NCBI GenBank assembly: GCA_934729465.1
Contig: CAKVEP010000001.1
Location: 62,001 to 126,000, forward strand
Source of the DNA: an uncultured Eubacteriales bacterium
GTDB taxonomy: Bacteria; Bacillota; Clostridia; Oscillospirales; Acutalibacteraceae
DNA: 64,000 nucleotides
Direction of reading: 5' to 3'
Both the position numbers and the translations under genes were made by a program. This document shows, in pieces, positions 59,792-64,000 of this stretch. Position 1 is the first letter of the stretch, and each line of letters starts with the position of its first letter. Under the pieces are notes generated by a model. That model was not told the origin of the DNA. It saw nothing but the letters and a program-made list of their open reading frames with translations, and ran no database searches.

Positions 59792-61888
59792 TTACAAAAT
59801 TTTACTTACAAGCATTCCTATTTGATAAATCAACCCTGAGCAAAGCCACGCTATAAATAGCTGATAAAACACTGAAATCATGGTAAGTTTAACGCTTTTA
59901 AGTTCCTTTTTCATGGCTGATATTGCTGCTACACATGGTGTGTATAAAAGAACAAAAACCATAAATGCATAAGCTCCATACGGCAAAAAATTTGCTACCA
60001 TAATATCTGAAAGCTGCGCTACGTTTTGTGCTCCGTAAAGCACCGCCATTGTACTTACTATCGACTCTTTGGCTATAATACCTGTAAACAGCGACACCGC
60101 TACTCTCCAATCTCCAAAGCCACACAATTTAAACATCGGGGCTATTACATTTCCTATAGACGAAAGGATACTACTTGAACTGTCTGTTGTATATTTTAAG
60201 CTCAAGTCAAACGATTGTAAAAACCATATGACTATCGTTGCTCCAAGAATTACCGTCCCGGCTCTTTCTATGAAATCTCTCACTCTGTCCCAAACATGAA
60301 GACCCAAGTTTTTCATCGACGGCAACTTGTAAGACGGCATCTCCATAACAAACGGAGCTGCATTACCTTTAAATAAAGTATCTTTGAAAATATAAGCACT
60401 TAATATCCCCATGAGTATTCCCAGAACATAAAGCGAGAAAATCGCTACAGCCTGATTATTCGGGAAAAACGCCGACGCAAACAAAAAATATACAGGCATT
60501 TTTGCGCTACAAGACATAAACGGAATTAAAAATATAGTTAGTCGCTTATCTTTTTCGTTCTCGAGTATTCTTGTTCCGAGCACCGCCGGAACACTACATC
60601 CAAAGCCCATTAAAAGCGGTACAAACGCTCTTCCAGAAAGTCCTACTCTTCTTAAAAGCTTATCCATTATAAACGCTGCTCTTGCCATGTATCCGCTGTC
60701 TTCCAGAATCGACAACAGCGTAAACAAAAGTAACACTTGTGGAAGAAACGATATTACCGACCCAACTCCTCCTATAATTGCATCCGTTACTAGACTTCTT
60801 GCCCAATCCGACGCATTTAATATATTTAACACATTTTCAACCATTCCGCCTATTCCGTTTCGGATAAACAAATCTATTCCAGATTTTAAAAAGTTACCTA
60901 TAGGTCCGAATGTCACGAAAAATATAGAAAATATTATTATTAAAAATGAAGGTATCGCCGTAAAACGTCCTGTTAATATTTTATCTATGGCGTCTGTCAT
61001 TGTCATGCGTTTTCCTATCGCATTCATCGTGACGCACTTTTCACAAATTTTACATATATATTTATACCTTTGGTCTGCTATAATCATTTCCCTATCCATG
61101 TTTGCCGTCGTACGAATCCCGCTCTTTAGCTTATTTATCTTTTCTTTTATACTTCCTTCAAGCTTTATTTCAGACATTGTTATAGGGTCATCTTCAAACA
61201 TTTTTACCGCATTAAACCTGCTATGTATTTTCGATTTATCCTTAATCTCATTATTTAAAATGTTTTCTATATTTTTAATAGCAAGCTCCACATCCATCGA
61301 ATACAGCGCTTTTGACCTTTTAAACTCATAGCCACTTTTATAAACTTCTGTTACCTTTCTTAAAAGTTCATCTATCCCAACAAATTTACTTGCTGAAATC
61401 GGGATTATTGGCACTCCTATTTCTTTTTCAAATTTTTTATAATCTATGTGTTTACCCATCTTTTCTAAAAGGTCTGTCATATTAAGAGCTATTATTATTT
61501 TACAGTCAAGCTCCATTAGCTGCGTTGTTAAATACAAATTTCTCTCTATATTAGTTGCGTCTATTATGTTTATTATAATGTCGGGATGCTCGTTTAAAAC
61601 GTAGTTTCTCGTGACTATTTCCTCCGGCGAATACGGAGATAATGAATAAATTCCCGGTAAATCAACTACGTCTATATCGCTGCTCCAATTTTTTACTCTC
61701 CCAACCTTATGTTCAACCGTAACCCCCGGCCAGTTCCCAACATATTGACAGCTCCCTGTTAACTGATTAAACAGCGTTGTTTTTCCACAATTCGGATTCC
61801 CTATCAGCGCCACTTTAGGACATTTTATCTCTTTGTTTTTTGCTTTTAAAACATTTGTTTTATCTTCTGTGTAAATCACATTATTCAT
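59792..61888 (-). CDS. feoB: Ferrous iron transporter FeoB
   Basis: A 698-aa Fe(II) importer. The G domain has G1 GNPNCGKT (30-37), G3 DLPG and G4 NMTD; helical insertion follows; then the membrane domain with two Gate segments (QVLLLFTLLSILEDSGYMAR by pattern, and GCSVPAVLGTR). Its four-base ATGA overlap with feoA shows tight coupling. It is the main ferrous uptake route in anaerobes. Confidence 0.96.
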   Translation of the reverse strand: MNNVIYTEDKTNVLKAKNKEIKCPKVALIGNPNCGKTTLFNQLTGSCQYVGNWPGVTVEHKVGRVKNWSSDIDVVDLPGIYSLSPYSPEEIVTRNYVLNEHPDIIINIIDATNIERNLYLTTQLMELDCKIIIALNMTDLLEKMGKHIDYKKFEKEIGVPIIPISASKFVGIDELLRKVTEVYKSGYEFKRSKALYSMDVELAIKNIENILNNEIKDKSKIHSRFNAVKMFEDDPITMSEIKLEGSIKEKINKLKSGIRTTANMDREMIIADQRYKYICKICEKCVTMNAIGKRMTMTDAIDKILTGRFTAIPSFLIIIFSIFFVTFGPIGNFLKSGIDLFIRNGIGGMVENVLNILNASDWARSLVTDAIIGGVGSVISFLPQVLLLFTLLSILEDSGYMARAAFIMDKLLRRVGLSGRAFVPLLMGFGCSVPAVLGTRILENEKDKRLTIFLIPFMSCSAKMPVYFLFASAFFPNNQAVAIFSLYVLGILMGILSAYIFKDTLFKGNAAPFVMEMPSYKLPSMKNLGLHVWDRVRDFIERAGTVILGATIVIWFLQSFDLSLKYTTDSSSSILSSIGNVIAPMFKLCGFGDWRVAVSLFTGIIAKESIVSTMAVLYGAQNVAQLSDIMVANFLPYGAYAFMVFVLLYTPCVAAISAMKKELKSVKLTMISVFYQLFIAWLCSGLIYQIGMLVSKIL

Positions 61889-62187
61889 CTGACATCCCTA
61901 TTCCTATTCGACAAATATATTTCACACGCTTCAGATTTCCTTATACTAAGCTGATACCCTCTTAGCTTAATTTCTAGCGGGTCACCCAAAGGCGCAAGTT
62001 TAACTACTTCAATTTTCACTCCCGGAGTTATTCCCATGTCTATAATTCTGCGACGGATTGCTCCTGTGCCACACACAGCCTCAACAACTGCGCTTTCTTT
62101 TGGTTTCATATTACTTAAACGAAAAGTTCCGTGTTTTTGAACGTTATTTATTTCAAGATTTTTTTTATTTTTACTAAACAATCTCAT
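61885..62187 (-). CDS. feoA: FeoA
   Basis: A 100-aa cytoplasmic SH3-like partner of FeoB. The core AVVEAVCGTGAIRRRIIDMG, TPGVKIEVVKLAPLGDPLEI and the ending LSIRKSEACEIYL are typical, with about 25 extra basic residues at the N-terminus. GGGAGG precedes the ATG. First gene of the feo operon. Confidence 0.93.
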   Translation of the reverse strand: MRLFSKNKKNLEINNVQKHGTFRLSNMKPKESAVVEAVCGTGAIRRRIIDMGITPGVKIEVVKLAPLGDPLEIKLRGYQLSIRKSEACEIYLSNRNRDVR

Positions 62188-62208
62188 TATTTTTCCTCCC
62201 TCTGTTAT

Positions 62209-62237
62209 AGTTTACTACTATCGGTATAAAATGTAAA
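62209..62237 (-). promoter_or_regulatory. Probable feo operon promoter
   Basis: On the minus strand TTTACA (62232-62237) and TAAACT (62209-62214) are 17 apart. The two boxes also make an imperfect inverted repeat (GTTTAC ... GTAAAC, 62210-62238), a possible site for the DtxR-type regulator, though no classical DtxR box is seen. Confidence 0.5.
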
Positions 62238-62383
62238 CCCCGGCTAACATTTTTGGCAAATTATCACACAATAATATTTTTTTACGCTTATTTTTATTCT
62301 TTTACTCCTTTTATAAATTAAAATAAATAATTTTCCGTTTTATGCTAATAATATTCCTAAATTAATTTTTTAGGGTGGTTTGT

Positions 62384-63397
62384 ATGGCAAAAAGAATTGG
62401 TAAAAATACTATAAAAATGGAAAATAAACCTTCAATAAAAGGCTTCGCGTCCGTGTGCGGAAAAAAAGAATCCGAAGGTCCGCTCGGCTCCTACTTCGAC
62501 CTCACTTTCGATGACACCACTTTAGGAGAGGCTTCTTGGGAAAAAGCTGAAAGCAGACTCCAATCAGAAGCCGTAAACAAAGCTTTAGACAAAGCCAATG
62601 TTACCGCTTCTGAAGTAAATTATATATTTGCCGGGGATTTACTAAATCAATGTATATCTTCCACTTTCGGACTTAGAAATCTTGGAGTCCCATTCTTAGG
62701 TCAATACGGCGCTTGCTCAACTATGGCTCAAACTTTAGCTTTGTCGTCTATAATGGTGGAATCTCAAATTGCTGATAATTGTATTGCCGTAACGTCTTCT
62801 CACTTTTGTTCTGCCGAACGTCAGTTCAGGTTCCCCCTAGAATATGGCGGTCAGCGAACTCCCACCGCTCAATGGACTGTCACGGGGTCAGGTGCTGCAA
62901 TTGTAAGCAAAGGCGAAAAGGACCTTTTAATCGACCACGTTACAATTGGTAAAATCGTCGACTTGGGCATAAAAGATGCTACTAACATGGGCGCTGCTAT
63001 GGCTCCTGCCGCTGCTGATACTTTGTCGACTTTCTTTAAAGATACTTCAACCACTCCCGAAGATTATGATTTGATATTGTCGGGCGACCTTGGCGAAGTC
63101 GGTGGAAAGCTTTTAAAAGAGCTTTTAAAACGAGATGGTATAACGCTCGGAAAAAATTATGACGATTGTGGAATGATGATATACCATCAAAAGAAACAAG
63201 ATGTACACGCCGGAGGCTCCGGGTGCGGATGTTCTGCTTCCGTGCTTTGCTCTTTAATTCTCAGTAAAATGCAAAAACATGAATTAAACAACGTAATTTT
63301 TATGGCTACGGGTGCATTAATGTCGCCAACTTCTTCACAGCAGGGCGAAAGTATTCCCGGAATCGCTCACTTGATTAATTTTAAAAATATTATCTAA
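62384..63397 (+). CDS. spoVAD: Stage V sporulation protein AD
   Basis: A 337-aa thiolase-fold protein of the spore inner-membrane SpoVA channel that takes up and releases dipicolinate; SpoVAD binds dipicolinate itself. Family marks are LLNQCISSTFGLRNLGVPFLGQYGACST by pattern, CCS-like HFCSAERQFRFPLEYG and HAGGSGCGCSASVL. AGGGTGG precedes ATG 62384; the GTG at 62375 lies in that site. Usually spoVAC and spoVAE flank it, but here feoA diverges upstream and a SASP gene follows. Confidence 0.94.
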   Translation: MAKRIGKNTIKMENKPSIKGFASVCGKKESEGPLGSYFDLTFDDTTLGEASWEKAESRLQSEAVNKALDKANVTASEVNYIFAGDLLNQCISSTFGLRNLGVPFLGQYGACSTMAQTLALSSIMVESQIADNCIAVTSSHFCSAERQFRFPLEYGGQRTPTAQWTVTGSGAAIVSKGEKDLLIDHVTIGKIVDLGIKDATNMGAAMAPAAADTLSTFFKDTSTTPEDYDLILSGDLGEVGGKLLKELLKRDGITLGKNYDDCGMMIYHQKKQDVHAGGSGCGCSASVLCSLILSKMQKHELNNVIFMATGALMSPTSSQQGESIPGIAHLINFKNII

Positions 63398-63450
63398 GTT
63401 CCACATTTTACTATAAATATATTGCTCTTTATTTCACACAATATAATCGA

Positions 63451-63478
63451 GAATAGTATAAAAACATTTTTACTATTC
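63451..63478. repeat. Inverted repeat between spoVAD and the SASP gene
   Basis: Perfect arms GAATAGTA (63451-63458) and TACTATTC (63471-63478). It lacks a T-run, so it may be a weak terminator or an operator. Confidence 0.45.
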
Positions 63479-63519
63479 TTATCTATCCACTGAACAATAT
63501 ATTTAAAGAGGTGACAAAC

Positions 63520-63714
63520 ATGTCAAAAAACAAAAACAATATCGTACCTGAAGCAAGAGAAGCTCTTGACAAATTCAAAATGGAAGCAGCAAACGAAGTT
63601 GGAGTAAACCTAAAGCAAGGATACAATGGTCATTTAACAGCTCGAGAAGCCGGTTCTGTTGGCGGACAGATGGTTAAAAAAATGATTAAAGAATACGAAC
63701 AGAACATGAAATAA
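63520..63714 (+). CDS. sasP: Alpha/beta-type small acid-soluble spore protein
   Basis: A 64-aa spore DNA-binding protein that coats DNA against UV and heat. Recognised by KFKMEAANEVGVNL (GPR protease site region) and the C-terminal GHLTAREAGSVGGQMVKKMI. GAGGTG precedes ATG 63520; the in-frame GTG 63511 lies in that site. Forespore (sigma-G) control is expected, but I could not pick a convincing sigma-G box. Confidence 0.95.
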   Translation: MSKNKNNIVPEAREALDKFKMEAANEVGVNLKQGYNGHLTAREAGSVGGQMVKKMIKEYEQNMK

Positions 63715-63730
63715 TGAATTTTTTTAAGAC

Positions 63731-63767
63731 ATAAATCAAATTTGATTTATGTCTTATTTTTATCCTA
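63731..63767. terminator. Bidirectional intrinsic terminator
   Basis: AAGACATAAATCAA pairs perfectly with its complement, followed by ATTTTT; shared by the SASP gene and the convergent ATPase. Confidence 0.9.
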
Positions 63768-64000
63768 ATATTCTTTTTTATGGTAACTTAGCGCTCTTAA
63801 CGAATTTATTATTGCTATTACAGATACTCCAACATCTGCAAACACTGCACTCCACATACTCGCAAGTCCAAAAAATCCTAATAGAAGTATCGCAAATTTT
63901 ACTCCCAGAGAAAAAATTATATTTTGTTTCGTAATTTTAACAGTGTTCTTTGAAATAACTATGGCGTCCACTATCTTTGAAGGCTTATCGTCCATCACCA
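63765..64000 (-). CDS. Heavy-metal P1B-type ATPase, C-terminal fragment (5' end off window)
   Basis: The last 78 codons of a metal pump. MDDKPSKIVDAI and the two final helices (IIFSLGVKFAILLLGFFGLA, MWSAVFADVGVSVIAIINSL by pattern) match the end of the ATPase at 41967-43850 (MDDDPTKIAKAI, MWGAIFADVGVTVLAILNAI), so it is a paralogue of the Zn/Cd group. The rest lies beyond base 64000. Confidence 0.9.
   Translation of the reverse strand, partial: VMDDKPSKIVDAIVISKNTVKITKQNIIFSLGVKFAILLLGFFGLASMWSAVFADVGVSVIAIINSLRALSYHKKEY

Noticed and set aside
60687..61331. A 214-codon open frame opposite feoB.
   Set aside because: Antisense shadow of FeoB's G and membrane domains; no recognisable protein pattern.
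1..64000. CRISPR arrays, insertion sequences, integrases or an origin of replication.
   Set aside because: No regularly spaced repeats, transposase or recombinase motifs, or DnaA-box cluster with dnaA/dnaN were seen on reading through; the YabP-YabQ block is not beside an origin here.

Overview
The window comes from a low-GC, endospore-forming anaerobic Firmicute, most likely class Clostridia. The evidence is yabP, yabQ, spoVAD, both dipicolinate synthase subunits and an alpha/beta-type SASP, together with rubrerythrin, a ferrous-iron uptake operon, frequent TTG and GTG starts, strong Shine-Dalgarno sites and many textbook intrinsic terminators. I cannot place the genus from sequence alone. 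No rRNA, CRISPR array, integrase, transposase or phage structural gene was seen.

Layout. 1-3.4 kb: aspS-gatC-gatA for tRNA charging and amidation (gatA runs off the left edge). 3.8-5.2 kb: a LysM/G5/M23 cell-wall hydrolase. 5.3-8.2 kb: tRNA-Arg, tRNA-Ser and tRNA-Gly interleaved with accessory genes (a CrtO-like membrane protein, a lipoprotein and two paralogous double-glycine-leader peptides). 8.3-12.9 kb: small housekeeping and accessory genes (GrpB-like, TrmL, rubrerythrin, an SDR, TspO, a secreted protein). 12.9-20 kb: hpf, an amidohydrolase and the conserved spoVB-mazG-HU-rqcP-yabP-yabQ-divIC-yabR block. 20-26.3 kb: a complete PTS phosphorelay (HPr, EI, EIIA, EIICB) divergent from GTP-type PEP carboxykinase. 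26.3-30 kb: ktrB-lemA-TPM-ogg. 30-33 kb: a phosphohexomutase and rarA. 33-34.5 kb: a secreted lysozyme whose fold seems interrupted by an SH3 domain. 34.6-38.8 kb: an aspartate aminotransferase, dpaAB and mtaB. 38.8-41.7 kb: tRNA-Val and tRNA-Leu flanking a secreted calpain-like protease, then an XRE regulator divergent from an unknown gene. 42-46.3 kb: a Zn/Cd-type P1B ATPase and a sensor PP2C phosphatase. 46.4-50.8 kb: gdhA, an orphan GHKL kinase-like gene and type III glutamine synthetase. 50.9-54.8 kb: nrdR, mnmA, and CIRCE-groESL. 54.8-59.1 kb: an unknown protein, a CD1247-like zinc-ribbon protein, efp, a degenerate P-type ATPase and rlmB. 59.2-62.2 kb: feoA-feoB-FeoB-associated peptide-DtxR-type regulator. 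62.4-64 kb: spoVAD, a SASP gene and the end of a second P1B ATPase.

Most of the window is core genome. Accessory material clusters beside tRNA genes. The best candidates for something undescribed are the paired double-glycine-leader peptides (7.0-8.1 kb), the split lysozyme (33-34.5 kb), the secreted calpain between two tRNA genes (39-40.4 kb), the XRE/unknown pair with triplicated operator-like repeats (40.8-41.7 kb), and the P-type ATPase-like protein that has lost its phosphorylation site (56.5-58.3 kb). Nitrogen assimilation genes flank a kinase-like gene preceded by a palindrome, and iron import genes carry their own DtxR-family regulator. The HPr lacks the Ser46 used for carbon catabolite control in other Firmicutes.
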